This document shows positions 42,365-51,631 of a stretch of 64,000 nucleotides of DNA, piece by piece. Position 1 is the stretch's first letter. Each line of letters opens with the position of its first letter. Position numbers and translations under genes: made by a program. The stretch is from an uncultured Flavobacteriaceae bacterium (GTDB lineage: Bacteria > Bacteroidota > Bacteroidia > Flavobacteriales > Flavobacteriaceae), in the NCBI GenBank assembly GCA_947503005.1, contig CANNCA010000002.1, forward strand, positions 496,001 through 560,000, read 5' to 3'. The notes under the pieces were generated by a model. That model searched no databases and was not told the origin of the DNA. It saw only the letters and a program-made list of their open reading frames with translations.

Positions 42365-45300
42365 ATGAATTTTAAATTTTTACACAGCCTTTCCATCTTA
42401 CTCTCAATAATTGTCGTGACAATTTCAACCGCTCAAGATTTCGAAGCGTTGCAATATCGTACCGTTGGTCCTGAAAGAGGAGGAAGGGTGACCACCGTTA
42501 CGGGTACACCCCAATTACCGGGAACTTTTTATTTAGGTGCCTCGGGTGGCGGCGTATGGAAATCGGAAGATTACGGCACCAGTTGGAACAATGTTTCCGA
42601 TGGCTTTTTCGCTACTCCGTCTATCGGGGCTATCGAGGTAGCGACCAACGACCCGAATATAGTTTATGTAGGTACTGGTTCGGATGGGCTACGTAGCAAC
42701 GTAATCGCTGGCAAAGGAATTTACAAATCCATTGATGCGGGTGAAACTTGGGAACACATCGGTTTAAAAAATGTGGGGCAAATTGGAGCCGTTGAAATCG
42801 ACCCTACAAACCACAATGTGGTTTGGGTGGCTGCAATCGGCAATGCCTTCAGGCCTAATGAAGAGCGCGGAATATTCAAAACTACGGATGGGGGTAAAAA
42901 TTGGCAAAAAGTGCTGTTCATTTCCAATGAAGTCGGGTTTTCCGATTTGGAACTACTTCCGGGAAATCCGAATGTGATTTATGCCGCGGCGTGGAAAGCG
43001 CAACGAAAACCTTGGACGATTATCTCTGGGGGGAAGTCTGATGAAGGCGGCATCTACAAATCCATTAATGGTGGAAAAGATTGGGTAAAACTCCAAGACG
43101 GACTCCCGAAAAGCACTATCGGTAAAATAGATTTGGCGGTTTCTGCGAGTGATTCACGTATTTTATATGCCGTTATCGAAGCCCCAGAGAAGGAGGGGGG
43201 CTTGTATAAATCTGTTAACCAGGGCAAAACGTTTGAACAGGTTTCAGATAACAAAGGGTTGGTCAACCGACCCTTTTATTATACCAATGTGGAGGTAGAC
43301 CCAACAAATTCAGACATTGTGTATTCCAATGCGAATCCGATATTGAAATCCGTCGACGGCGGAAAAACTTGGAAACGCATGAGCGTTCCCCATGGCGACA
43401 ATCATGATATATGGCTGAATCCGAACAACCCGGAAATTTTGATACAAGCGAATGATGGTGGTGCCAATGTCAGTCTTAACGGTGGCAAAACATGGTCTAC
43501 TCAATTCAACCAACCTACCGCAGAACTTTATCAGGTGGAAGTTGACGATCAATATCCATATTGGCTATACGCTGGTCAGCAAGACAACTATTCTACCATT
43601 GCAGTTCCGAGTTTTCCGCCGTATGCCATTCAAAATACCGGTTCTGGCTGGATTATAAATACTGGTGGTTGTGAAACAGGGCCGGCAGTTCCCAAGCCTG
43701 GCGACCACAATACGGTGTATGCAAATTGCAAAGGTCGATTTGGGGTTTTCAATAAGTTGACAGGAGTGGAGAAAAGTTATTATGTGGGCGCCTCTAACAT
43801 CTACGGGCACGATCCGAAGGATTTAAAATATCGTTTTCAAAGGGTCGCACCGATTCATGTTTCGCCTCATAATCCTGATGTGGTCTATCACGGGTCACAA
43901 TATTTACATAAAACTAATAATGACGGACAATTATGGGAAACCATCTCACCTGACTTGACCGCTTTTGAGGCCGACAAACAAGTGATTTCAGGGAGTCCGA
44001 TTACCCGGGATATTACAGGGGAAGAATACTATAGCACCTTATATTCTATTCGAGAATCGAAACTCAAGGAAGGGCTGATTTGGACGGGATCAAACGACGG
44101 TGTTATTTACGTAACCCAGGATGGTGGAAAAACTTGGAACGATGTAACACCTAAAAAACTTCCCAAAGGGGGACGGGTAGAATCCGTAGAACCCTCACAG
44201 CATGATATCGGCACGGCATATATTGCCATAGATCGCCATTTACTGGGGGATGAAAAGCCGTATTTGTTGAAGACAAGCGATTATGGTAAAACCTGGGAGT
44301 TGTTGAGTTCCGAAACCAGGGGAATTCCCTCTGACCATAGCACGCGCGTACTTCGTGAAGATCCGGTTCGTAAAGGCTTGCTCTATTCAGGCACAGAATT
44401 CGGAATGTTCATTTCCTTCGATGATGGAAAAAATTGGGAACCTTTTCAACAGAATCTTCCGGTAACGCCGATAACCGATTTAAAAATTTTTCGTGGAGAT
44501 TTAATCCTTAGTACCATGGGAAGGGGATTTTGGATTTTAGACAATATCACATCACTCCGAGATACTGCCATGAAGACCGTAGAAAATAAACCCTATTTAT
44601 TCGCCCCGGATACAACCATTCGCTATCGGTATCCATTGGTAAGGGCAACCAATACATTTCCAGAATTTCCAAGAACGAGTGTTTATCTGGATTATTTTCT
44701 CCCAGAAAACTCCAAAAATGGATTGAAATTGGAAATTTTGAACGCTAAGAATGAATCTCTAGTAACCATTCTTAGTGACAGTACGCAACTGAAATCCACT
44801 GTTGAAGAAGTGGAGGATATGAACCTTAGTCAAACCTTTCGTTATGTCAATGAAAAATTGACAAATAATAAAGGTTTGAATCGTTTTGCCTGGGATTTAC
44901 GGCAAAAAGGCCCTTGGGACAAAGACACCAAAAAACGATTCAAAAACGGCACAATGGTGCCTCCAGGAAGGTACACCGCGAGATTAAGTGTGGGAGAGCA
45001 ACTAGTGGAACAATCCTTTGAAATAGTGATTGACCCAAGAGTGAAAAAAGAAGGAATCTCGGATAGCGATATTGAAAAACAACTAGCGATGCAATTAAAA
45101 GTCAGTGATTTGCTTTCTGAGGCACGAAAGTTACAGGCCGATTTGGAGAAAGAATCCAAATTATTGAAGCGAAAAGAAGATAAAAAGGAGCGTTTAGAAA
45201 AAGTGAACCGAATAATAGCACAATTAAAGAACGCTGAAGGCGCGTATCCGCAACAGATGCTCATAGCACAAATTGGCTACTTGTATTATATGATCAATGG

Positions 45301-45391
45301 GGCGGATCAGGTTTTGGGCCAAGATGCCGCGGAGCGTTACCAAGAATTAGTGGCAACTTTCGGCGCCTTGAAAAAAGAGGCTGCTATTTGA
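42365..45391 (+). CDS. VPS10/BNR propeller protein, paralogue 3
   Basis: The ORF track begins at 42284; ATG 42365 is chosen because it starts a signal peptide (MNFKFLHSLSILLSIIVVTISTAQ). The 1,008-residue protein repeats the architecture of the other two: LQYRTVGPERGGRVTTV, Asp-boxes KSEDYGTSW, KSIDAGETW, KTTDGGKNW, KSVDGGKTW, VTQDGGKTW and KTSDYGKTW, then FEIVIDPRVKKEG and a Lys/Glu-rich helical tail. It follows ggt by 120 bp. A cluster of small hairpins follows its stop. Function unknown; possibly extracellular ligand binding or proteolysis support. Confidence 0.9.
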   Translation: MNFKFLHSLSILLSIIVVTISTAQDFEALQYRTVGPERGGRVTTVTGTPQLPGTFYLGASGGGVWKSEDYGTSWNNVSDGFFATPSIGAIEVATNDPNIVYVGTGSDGLRSNVIAGKGIYKSIDAGETWEHIGLKNVGQIGAVEIDPTNHNVVWVAAIGNAFRPNEERGIFKTTDGGKNWQKVLFISNEVGFSDLELLPGNPNVIYAAAWKAQRKPWTIISGGKSDEGGIYKSINGGKDWVKLQDGLPKSTIGKIDLAVSASDSRILYAVIEAPEKEGGLYKSVNQGKTFEQVSDNKGLVNRPFYYTNVEVDPTNSDIVYSNANPILKSVDGGKTWKRMSVPHGDNHDIWLNPNNPEILIQANDGGANVSLNGGKTWSTQFNQPTAELYQVEVDDQYPYWLYAGQQDNYSTIAVPSFPPYAIQNTGSGWIINTGGCETGPAVPKPGDHNTVYANCKGRFGVFNKLTGVEKSYYVGASNIYGHDPKDLKYRFQRVAPIHVSPHNPDVVYHGSQYLHKTNNDGQLWETISPDLTAFEADKQVISGSPITRDITGEEYYSTLYSIRESKLKEGLIWTGSNDGVIYVTQDGGKTWNDVTPKKLPKGGRVESVEPSQHDIGTAYIAIDRHLLGDEKPYLLKTSDYGKTWELLSSETRGIPSDHSTRVLREDPVRKGLLYSGTEFGMFISFDDGKNWEPFQQNLPVTPITDLKIFRGDLILSTMGRGFWILDNITSLRDTAMKTVENKPYLFAPDTTIRYRYPLVRATNTFPEFPRTSVYLDYFLPENSKNGLKLEILNAKNESLVTILSDSTQLKSTVEEVEDMNLSQTFRYVNEKLTNNKGLNRFAWDLRQKGPWDKDTKKRFKNGTMVPPGRYTARLSVGEQLVEQSFEIVIDPRVKKEGISDSDIEKQLAMQLKVSDLLSEARKLQADLEKESKLLKRKEDKKERLEKVNRIIAQLKNAEGAYPQQMLIAQIGYLYYMINGADQVLGQDAAERYQELVATFGALKKEAAI

Positions 45392-45410
45392 TACTTTAAA
45401 TAGTAAACAA

Positions 45411-45498
45411 CCTCGGGGCAAGCCCGCGAGGCATTAGAAGGAAAATTAACATTGATTTCGACGCAAGCGTCGGAGCATTTTAAATCTCGATTATCGAG
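45411..45498. repeat. Three consecutive GC-rich palindromes
   Basis: Three hairpins occur in 88 bp between paralogue 3 and the S15-like hydrolase gene: CCTCGGGGC-AA-GCCCGCGAGG (45411-45431), CGACGC-AA-GCGTCG (45459-45472) and CTCGA-TTA-TCGAG (45486-45498). Two share an AA loop. None has a following T-tract. The arrangement resembles compound REP-type elements found between flavobacterial genes; the copies elsewhere in the genome cannot be checked here. Confidence 0.6.
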
Positions 45499-45548
45499 TA
45501 AAAATATATATCGTTAACTTTCATCGTTACTAACAAAACCATAACAAA

Positions 45549-47432
45549 ATGAAAATACGGCTCTTCCTAATTGTAATGCTTTTTCTTTCTGCATTTCAAT
45601 ACGTACAAGCTCAAGAGGATAACGACATTCTTGAAAAAATCCAAGAAATCGCTATCATCGACCAAAAGGTGATGATGCCTATGCGAGACGGTATACGTTT
45701 GGCTACAGATATTTATCGGCCTAAAACGGAGGAGAAAGTCCCGATTATCTTTTCCCGTACACCTTATAACTTCAATTCTTGGGGTGACGGTGAACAGCGC
45801 ACACGAACTGCAGAAAGGGCCTACGAAGCAGTAAAAAGAGGATATGCCTATGTTGTTCAAAATGAACGTGGCCGGTATTTTTCCGAAGGCGAGTGGGATA
45901 TTCTGGGCGTGCCGCTAACCGATGGCTATGATGCCTTTTCATGGATGAAAGACCAGTCCTGGTCCAATGGTAAAATCGGGACTTATGGTTGTTCAAGTAC
46001 TGCAGAATGGCAAATGGCAGTCGCTGCTTTGGATCATCCTTCACATGCTGCGATGGTGCCACAGGGATTTGGAGCAGGTGTAGGAACGGTTGGAGATATT
46101 GTTGAACAGGGCAACTGGTACCGTGGGGGTGCGGAGCAGCTGTTGTTCTTTTCGTGGTTGTACGGTGTGGAACATGATAAGTTCAAACCACGGATTCCCG
46201 ATGGAGCGACCCAAGAAGACCTGATCCGTATTTCACGGTTCTATGATTTAGCACCTGAAAATCCTCCAGTAGATATGGCACAGGCTTTGAGTCACTTGCC
46301 GATTCAAGATATTTTGAAGAATATCAACGGTAAAAAAGAAATTTTTGATAAAATGGTCCGTCGTAAACCTAACGACCCGCAATGGTACGAAGGAGGATTG
46401 TATCACGATACGATGGAAATCGGGGTACCAAGTTTCTGGTTCGCCTCTTGGTACGATGTTTCCATTACCCCCAATTTGGCATTGTTCAATCATGTTCGGA
46501 ATAAATCCAAAGACCCTGCTATTCGAGAGAATCAATATTTAGTGATTGCTCCGACTTTACATTGCGCATACACACGAGCTACCGAAAATACTATAGTTGG
46601 CGAACGAAGTGTGGGCGATGCACGATTGAACTATGCCGAGCAAATATATAGCTGGTGGGATCTTTGGTTAAAAGGAGCAACTAATGACTTTAAAGCGAAA
46701 ACTCCACGTGTACAGTTCTACACCATGGGTAGCAACAAATGGCAGGCTTCGGAACAATGGCCTCCGGCAGACGCTAAAATGATCACCTATTATTTGAACA
46801 GTAACGGCGATGCCAATACGGTAAACGGTAGTGGGGTATTGACCAAGAAGAAAGTCTCAAAAGACAATCCAGATACTTTCACTTATGACCCTATGAACCC
46901 TGTTATCTCTTTGGGAGGCAATGTTTGTTGTACCGGTAACGCGGTTAAGGGCGGTGCTTACGACCAGCAACAACAAGAAAAGGAACGCGACGATATTTTG
47001 GTATACACTTCAGAGGAGCTAAAAAAAGGTACTGAAGTCAGTGGTTTTATCGAGTCAACGCTTTATGTTTCTTCGGATGCGAAGGACACGGATTTTACGA
47101 TAAAATTAATCGATGTATATCCCGATGGAACCGCCTATAATTTAGATGAAACCATACAACGAGTACGCTACCGCGAAGGATATGACAATGAAGTATTCAT
47201 GGAAGATGGTCAAGTGTACAAAGTTGATCTGACCCCAATGTCTACCAGCAACTACTTCGAAAAAGGCCACCGCATCCGGATCGAGGTTTCGAGCAGTAAT
47301 TTTCCACGTTTTGCCCGTAACTTGAATACTGGAGGTAACAATTATGATGAATCCGAAGGGGTGGTTGCAACGAATACGGTGCATCATTCCAGACAGTATC
47401 CCTCACAGATTCGTCTTCCTATCCGAAAATAA
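45549..47432 (+). CDS. Exported CocE/NonD (peptidase S15)-type hydrolase
   Basis: A 627-residue exported alpha/beta hydrolase with signal [22 protein letters not shown]. The N-terminal [17 protein letters not shown] opening is the S15/CocE hallmark. The nucleophile elbow is [12 protein letters not shown] (probably Ser149). A jelly-roll C-terminal domain (about 430-627) includes [17 protein letters not shown] and [21 protein letters not shown], as in glutaryl-7-ACA acylase and cocaine esterase. The family contains X-Pro dipeptidyl-peptidases and alpha-amino-acid ester hydrolases; the specificity is open. The next gene begins 1 bp after its stop. Confidence 0.92.
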   Translation: MKIRLFLIVMLFLSAFQYVQAQEDNDILEKIQEIAIIDQKVMMPMRDGIRLATDIYRPKTEEKVPIIFSRTPYNFNSWGDGEQRTRTAERAYEAVKRGYAYVVQNERGRYFSEGEWDILGVPLTDGYDAFSWMKDQSWSNGKIGTYGCSSTAEWQMAVAALDHPSHAAMVPQGFGAGVGTVGDIVEQGNWYRGGAEQLLFFSWLYGVEHDKFKPRIPDGATQEDLIRISRFYDLAPENPPVDMAQALSHLPIQDILKNINGKKEIFDKMVRRKPNDPQWYEGGLYHDTMEIGVPSFWFASWYDVSITPNLALFNHVRNKSKDPAIRENQYLVIAPTLHCAYTRATENTIVGERSVGDARLNYAEQIYSWWDLWLKGATNDFKAKTPRVQFYTMGSNKWQASEQWPPADAKMITYYLNSNGDANTVNGSGVLTKKKVSKDNPDTFTYDPMNPVISLGGNVCCTGNAVKGGAYDQQQQEKERDDILVYTSEELKKGTEVSGFIESTLYVSSDAKDTDFTIKLIDVYPDGTAYNLDETIQRVRYREGYDNEVFMEDGQVYKVDLTPMSTSNYFEKGHRIRIEVSSSNFPRFARNLNTGGNNYDESEGVVATNTVHHSRQYPSQIRLPIRK

Positions 47433-47433
47433 T

Positions 47434-48162
47434 ATGAGGCGAAAGTTATTTCCTTTACTGGCAGTATACCTTTTTGTTTTACCTGTTCAACAATGTAAGG
47501 GTCAGGAAAAGGAGGCTGAAATTGTTTATTCCTATAAAAAGGGAGACCCAAACGGCATTGGAAAATGGTACATGGGTCGTGAAATTGCTCATGTGATGGG
47601 CTTTCAAGGAATGAGCTGGCTCGAGCGCCCTGAACGCGAGGAAGAAGAAAACACCTCCGTTCTGTTGAAAAATATGGAAATTGAACCGACCGATACCATT
47701 GCAGATATTGGTGCAGGTTCAGGCTTCCATGTATTTAAAATGGCGACCATGGCAACCGAAGGTGAGATTTATGCCGTTGATATACAAGATGAAATGTTGA
47801 AAGCCATACAACAGAAAAAAGAAGAAAACGATGTAAACAATATCACCACGATTAAAGGAAGTGCCAAAAGTGTCAACTTACCCGAGAATGCGATTGATAA
47901 GATACTACTGGTAGATGTATACCATGAATTCGATTATCCCTCAGAGATGCTCGCTACTATTAAAAAAGCACTGCGGCCTGAAGGAAAGGTTTTTCTTATT
48001 GAATATCGGGGTGAAGATGCTGACGTACCTATCAAGCGACTGCATAAAATGACTGAGGCCCAAGCCGTTAAAGAGTTTAAAGCTGCTGGTTTTTTGTTGA
48101 AAGAGAACATCAGTAACCTGCCTTGGCAGCATTGTATGGTTTTTGTAGTAGGAAAAGAGTAG
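47434..48162 (+). CDS. Exported SAM-dependent methyltransferase-like protein
   Basis: The ORF track starts inside the upstream gene (47344); ATG 47434 is chosen because it lies directly after that stop and begins an export signal (MRRKLFPLLAVYLFVLPVQQC, possibly a lipoprotein with Cys21). The 242-residue protein has a class I methyltransferase domain: ADIGAGSGFHVFKMA (motif I), YAVDIQDEM, and a LVDVYHEFDYP motif resembling UbiE/COQ5 types, then GKVFLIEYRGED. A SAM enzyme outside the cytoplasm is puzzling because SAM is not known to be abundant there. It is likely co-expressed with the S15-like hydrolase. Confidence 0.85.
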   Translation: MRRKLFPLLAVYLFVLPVQQCKGQEKEAEIVYSYKKGDPNGIGKWYMGREIAHVMGFQGMSWLERPEREEEENTSVLLKNMEIEPTDTIADIGAGSGFHVFKMATMATEGEIYAVDIQDEMLKAIQQKKEENDVNNITTIKGSAKSVNLPENAIDKILLVDVYHEFDYPSEMLATIKKALRPEGKVFLIEYRGEDADVPIKRLHKMTEAQAVKEFKAAGFLLKENISNLPWQHCMVFVVGKE

Positions 48163-48388
48163 CATTTTGAAAGTGTTTTGGAAACATTACTGGGGAGAAA
48201 ATGACGGAAAAAATCAATGAACGATAGTATTATAAGTCCCAGATATCTACAAAATCGAGTCTAATTGAAACCTAACAAAATGTCGAAAAAGTAAAGTCTT
48301 GAGAACAGTTCTAAGGCAATACCTAATACGGATTCCGATACTTAATGCTTAACTTTAATCCGAACGGTATTTGGAAAGGGTATACGAT

Positions 48389-49300
48389 ATGAAAAACAAT
48401 ACGGAAATCAACAGAAGGAATTTTATGAAAAAAGCAGGAATGTTGACCGCTGCTAGCGTCTTGCCGCTGCCAAGTTTCGCAACTACTTCAAAACCCAAAT
48501 TTAAAATGGGTTTGCAGCTCTTTACCGTTCGGGACACCATGGCGGAAAATCCTGTAGCAACTCTTAAAACTGTAGCTGCCTTGGGGTATCAAGATTTGGA
48601 AACCTACGGTTATGATGGTGAAAAGGACATGTATTACGGATTTAAAGCCTCCGAATTCAAGGAAATATTGGATGATTTACAACTTACTGCCACCAGTGGT
48701 CACTACGGTTTTTCAGATTATTTTAAAAGTTCAGATAATGATATGAAACGCTTTGTAGACCAATGTATTACGGGTGCAAAAGCATTGAATAAAAGATATA
48801 TTACTTGGCCATGGTTGGCACCAGAATACCGAACTATTGAAAATTTCAAAATACTAGCTGAGAAATTAAATAGCATAGGGGAGCAGGTCGCAAAAGCTGG
48901 GCTGGGTTTTGCCTATCACAATCACGATTTTGAGTTTACCGACCATCATGGCGAACACGGATATAGTAGTATTCTGTATGATACCGACCCTGAGCTGGTG
49001 AAACTTCAAATGGATATGTATTGGGTAGAACATTCCTCAAAATTAAGTCCTAAGCAACTCATAGAGAACCACCCTGGCCGCTTTGTGATGTGGCATATTA
49101 AAGATATGGATAAGTTGACGCGTGATTATACCGAATTAGGTAATGGATCTATCGATTACATTACCATGTTGTCCGATATCGATACCGACGCCTTAGAATA
49201 TTATTATTTGGAACAAGGTGGGAATTTTGCCCAAAATTCAATGCAGAGTATCACCGATAGCGCCGACTATTTTAAAAAACACCTACAACGCTTCCTTTAA
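48389..49300 (+). CDS. Tat-exported sugar-phosphate isomerase/epimerase-like TIM barrel
   Basis: The ORF track starts at a TTG (48371); ATG 48389 gives the twin-arginine signal MKNNTEINRRNFMKKAGMLTAASVLPLPSFA. The 303-residue protein has a xylose-isomerase-like (AP endonuclease 2 superfamily) barrel: MGLQLFTVRDTMAENPVATLKTVAALGYQDLETYG, FAYHNHDFEF (metal-binding His and Glu), QMDMYWVEHS and MWHIKDMDKL. Such Tat-exported barrels are common in Bacteroidota and often act on oxidised sugars. It is separated from the previous gene by about 225 bp with no visible feature. Confidence 0.9.
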   Translation: MKNNTEINRRNFMKKAGMLTAASVLPLPSFATTSKPKFKMGLQLFTVRDTMAENPVATLKTVAALGYQDLETYGYDGEKDMYYGFKASEFKEILDDLQLTATSGHYGFSDYFKSSDNDMKRFVDQCITGAKALNKRYITWPWLAPEYRTIENFKILAEKLNSIGEQVAKAGLGFAYHNHDFEFTDHHGEHGYSSILYDTDPELVKLQMDMYWVEHSSKLSPKQLIENHPGRFVMWHIKDMDKLTRDYTELGNGSIDYITMLSDIDTDALEYYYLEQGGNFAQNSMQSITDSADYFKKHLQRFL

Positions 49301-49368
49301 AAAGCCAGTGAACGGTAACCTATTTCAACACATCACCAAACACTAAGCGGCTGATTTTTTCGTTCTAG

Positions 49369-49396
49369 TAGCTCGCACCTTCGACTTGTGCTGCTA
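49369..49396. other. Hairpin in the leader of gene 49409
   Basis: TAGC-TC-GCAC and GTGC-T-GCTA form a bulged stem around a CCTTCGACTT loop, 12 bp before the ATG at 49409. There is no T-tract. It may be a palindromic repeat remnant or a leader structure. Confidence 0.35.
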
Positions 49397-49408
49397 AAAC
49401 CCAAAACT

Positions 49409-50161
49409 ATGAAAACCAAACTACGCGTAATTTTCGGACTTTTTATTTTCATGTTTCTTTTTTCGTTCCAAGCCCAATCGCAAGAGAATAATTTTAAAAA
49501 AGGGACCATAATCTTAAACAATAAGAAGAATATTGAAGCCTATATCAGTATCGATTTTAGGTTTCCCCAACGTTTTCAATCTTCGATTACCTATGTCAGT
49601 CCACAGGAATACGAAAAATTTCAACAGACCGGAAAGTTAAAAGGCAAGAGCAAGAAAAGTCTAAAACCCAAAGAAATTGAAGGATTTGATTTGGAAAATG
49701 GAAAATCCTTTCGAACAGTTAAATATACGGACCTTAGCAGTTCGAGCACTATGGGAATGATCCCTAAAAAATTATGTCTTGAACAGATGGTTGATGGAAA
49801 AATCGACGTTTACAAATTGTACAGTCACACCACTGGGAAAATTTCATATGAGGTAATCGGTGCTATCAATGCGAGTAAAGATGAGAATGATGACAGTATA
49901 TTAATCGACTATCTACAAGATAATTTTCAACTTTTGGTACAAAAAGACACCGACAACCCCAGAAATTTGATGGCGGTCAATTTATTGAATTATATTGGTG
50001 ATAATGAACGGGTAAAAGAAAATTATACCAAAAACCACTACGGATTCCGTGATGAATTTACCGATGACGGCTCCGCTATTGTCAGCAAAAAATTAGAAGC
50101 TAGCTTTTTAAGGCTCTTAGAAGATTATGACCCAGCTGTGAACGCTCAGTTAAGTAAATAA
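49409..50161 (+). CDS. Secreted protein of unknown function
   Basis: The ORF track starts at a GTG (49388); ATG 49409 gives the signal peptide MKTKLRVIFGLFIFMFLFSFQAQSQ. The 250-residue precursor is followed by a Lys-rich mixed alpha/beta protein: FKKGTIILNNKKNIEAYISIDFRFPQRF near the start, a GFDLENGKSFRTVKYTDL segment and an acidic C-terminal half. It resembles the flavobacterial secreted proteins that begin with an 'x-x-G-x-I-x-x-x-x-G/N' strand, but I cannot name a family. A strong terminator follows. Confidence 0.7.
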   Translation: MKTKLRVIFGLFIFMFLFSFQAQSQENNFKKGTIILNNKKNIEAYISIDFRFPQRFQSSITYVSPQEYEKFQQTGKLKGKSKKSLKPKEIEGFDLENGKSFRTVKYTDLSSSSTMGMIPKKLCLEQMVDGKIDVYKLYSHTTGKISYEVIGAINASKDENDDSILIDYLQDNFQLLVQKDTDNPRNLMAVNLLNYIGDNERVKENYTKNHYGFRDEFTDDGSAIVSKKLEASFLRLLEDYDPAVNAQLSK

Positions 50162-50183
50162 AATTGCTTCGTTATATAGAATC

Positions 50184-50216
50184 AAAAAAACACCCCGTTA
50201 TGAGGTGTTTTTTTTT
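50184..50216 (+). terminator. Rho-independent terminator after gene 49409
   Basis: AAAAAAACACC and GGTGTTTTTTTTT form an 11-bp stem with a CCGTTATGA loop and a long T-run. The A-run on the 5' side makes it potentially bidirectional. Confidence 0.85.
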
Positions 50217-50311
50217 GTCTTACCTATTTCGTTTTATGAGTGTCCACTATGAATGTCGGATAACTGCCGAAAAAATCATACCTTTTTCGAATATACCTAA
50301 CATTTCGAAAA

Positions 50312-51196
50312 ATGATGCACTCCCTACTCAAAAGACGAAAATGGTTCCCGATTACTTTGTTCTTACTAATGATTATTTGCTTCACTGCTTGTAAACAGCA
50401 GGTTGAACACAACCACGACGAAGAATGGATTTCGCTATTCGATGGAACCAATTACGACGATTGGACCCCAAAATTCAAAGGTGCTGAATTGGGAGTGAAT
50501 TATAAAGACCGCTTTGTGTACAAAGATAGTATGCTAAGTGTACGCTACGTAGAAAACGATACCTTTAAGGGTAATTTTGGCCACCTGTATTACAAGAATA
50601 AATTCTCTCATTACAAATTAAAGGCTACCTACCGGTTTGTGGGAGAACAGATGACCAAAGGTCCCGGATGGGCAGTTCGAAATAATGGATTGATGTTGCA
50701 TTGCCAAGAGCCTTCGACAATTGGCCTTGAACAAGATTTCCCAATATCCTTAGAATTACAACTGTTGGGCGGTAACGGTACCGATGACCGAACTACCGCC
50801 AACTTATGTACGCCGGGCACCAATGTAGTGATGGGCGACACCTTGTTTCGACCTCATTGTATTAGTTCTTCCTCCAAAACCTACCATGGTGACCAATGGG
50901 TCGAAGTAGAGGCGCTGGTTCTCGGTGATTCTTTAGTGCAACATCTGATGGAAGGCCAAGTAGTCATGGAGTTTAATAAACCGACCATTGGAGGAGGGGC
51001 AATCAGTGGTTATACAGAAAGCGCGTACGTAGAGGGAAAACCCTTAACGGAAGGACACATTTCGATTCAGGCGGAAACGGCTCCCATTGACTTTAAATCC
51101 ATTGAACTGCTGAACCTTTGTGGCTGTATGGACGAGAAAGCAAAAAACTACAAGTCGTATTATGTAAAAGCGGATAATTCGACCTGTGAATATTAA
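50312..51196 (+). CDS. DUF1080 (3-keto-disaccharide hydrolase-like) lipoprotein
   Basis: A 294-residue lipoprotein (signal ending LLMIICFTAC, then KQQ). The mature protein starts with WISLFDGTNYDDW, the DUF1080 hallmark, and folds as a jelly-roll lectin-like domain with LKATYRFVGE and PGWAVRNNGLMLHCQEP segments. Family members cleave 3-keto-glycosides, fitting the TIM-barrel epimerase-like gene two positions upstream. The C-terminus carries an unusual Cys-containing tail (LCGCMDEKAKNYKSYY). It is 12 bp before the cupin gene and probably in one operon with it. Confidence 0.88.
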   Translation: MMHSLLKRRKWFPITLFLLMIICFTACKQQVEHNHDEEWISLFDGTNYDDWTPKFKGAELGVNYKDRFVYKDSMLSVRYVENDTFKGNFGHLYYKNKFSHYKLKATYRFVGEQMTKGPGWAVRNNGLMLHCQEPSTIGLEQDFPISLELQLLGGNGTDDRTTANLCTPGTNVVMGDTLFRPHCISSSSKTYHGDQWVEVEALVLGDSLVQHLMEGQVVMEFNKPTIGGGAISGYTESAYVEGKPLTEGHISIQAETAPIDFKSIELLNLCGCMDEKAKNYKSYYVKADNSTCEY

Positions 51197-51208
51197 AACA
51201 AATCTAGT

Positions 51209-51580
51209 GTGGTAAACAAAATTCATTGGGATGACGTGCCAACAGAACAGGTAACCCCAAAAATGCAACGGAAATTGGTATACGGTGAGAAAGTTATGAT
51301 TGCAAGAATGCAGTTCAAAGATGGATTTCTAGTCCCACTACACCATCATGAAAACGAACAGATTACCCAAGTACTATCGGGAACAATTCGTTTTTGGTTC
51401 GGTGCGAACAAAGAACAACAGTTGGATCTCAATGCCGGAGAATCGGTTGTCATACCTGCTCACGTACCTCATGAAGCCTTAATGGTCGGCGATGTTGAAG
51501 AAATCGATACCTGGGCTCCGATTCGGGAAGATTGGCTTGACGGCTCTGATGAGTATCTTAGAAGTAAAAAAGACTCGTAG
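51209..51580 (+). CDS. Single-domain cupin
   Basis: A 123-residue cupin starting at GTG 51209, which gives the conserved opening VNKIHWDDVPTEQVTP. Cupin motif 1 is PLHHHENEQITQVLSGTIRF with metal-binding His, His and Glu; motif 2 is GESVVIPAHVPHEAL with the final His. No signal peptide, so cytosolic. These small cupins are metal-dependent isomerases, dioxygenases or binding proteins; the substrate is unknown. It lies in a small set with the DUF1080 lipoprotein and an SDR. Confidence 0.9.
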   Translation: MVNKIHWDDVPTEQVTPKMQRKLVYGEKVMIARMQFKDGFLVPLHHHENEQITQVLSGTIRFWFGANKEQQLDLNAGESVVIPAHVPHEALMVGDVEEIDTWAPIREDWLDGSDEYLRSKKDS

Positions 51581-51604
51581 TTTCAAGTTGAACACAGTCG
51601 AAAC
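51580..51604. repeat. Palindromic repeat remnant between cupin and SDR genes
   Basis: GTTTCAAGTTGAACACAGTCGAAAC overlaps the last base of the cupin stop. The ends GTTTC and GAAAC are inverted, and the AGTTGAACACAGTCGAAAC part resembles the common flavobacterial intergenic palindrome (AGTTGAGCxCAGTCGAAA), as I recall it. Confidence 0.4.
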
Positions 51605-51631
51605 CAGGTAGAGGAACCTTATCTAAATTAA

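Noticed and set aside
44842-45264. 140-residue minus-strand ORF inside VPS10-like paralogue 3
   Set aside because: Antisense to the Lys/Glu-rich helical tail, giving Ser/Phe-rich sequence; typical shadow of AT-rich coiled-coil DNA.
32959-45391. Annotation of the three large propellers as glycosyl hydrolases
   Set aside because: Asp-box repeats are structural and no glycosidase catalytic residues can be identified; VPS10/sortilin-like is the safer label.
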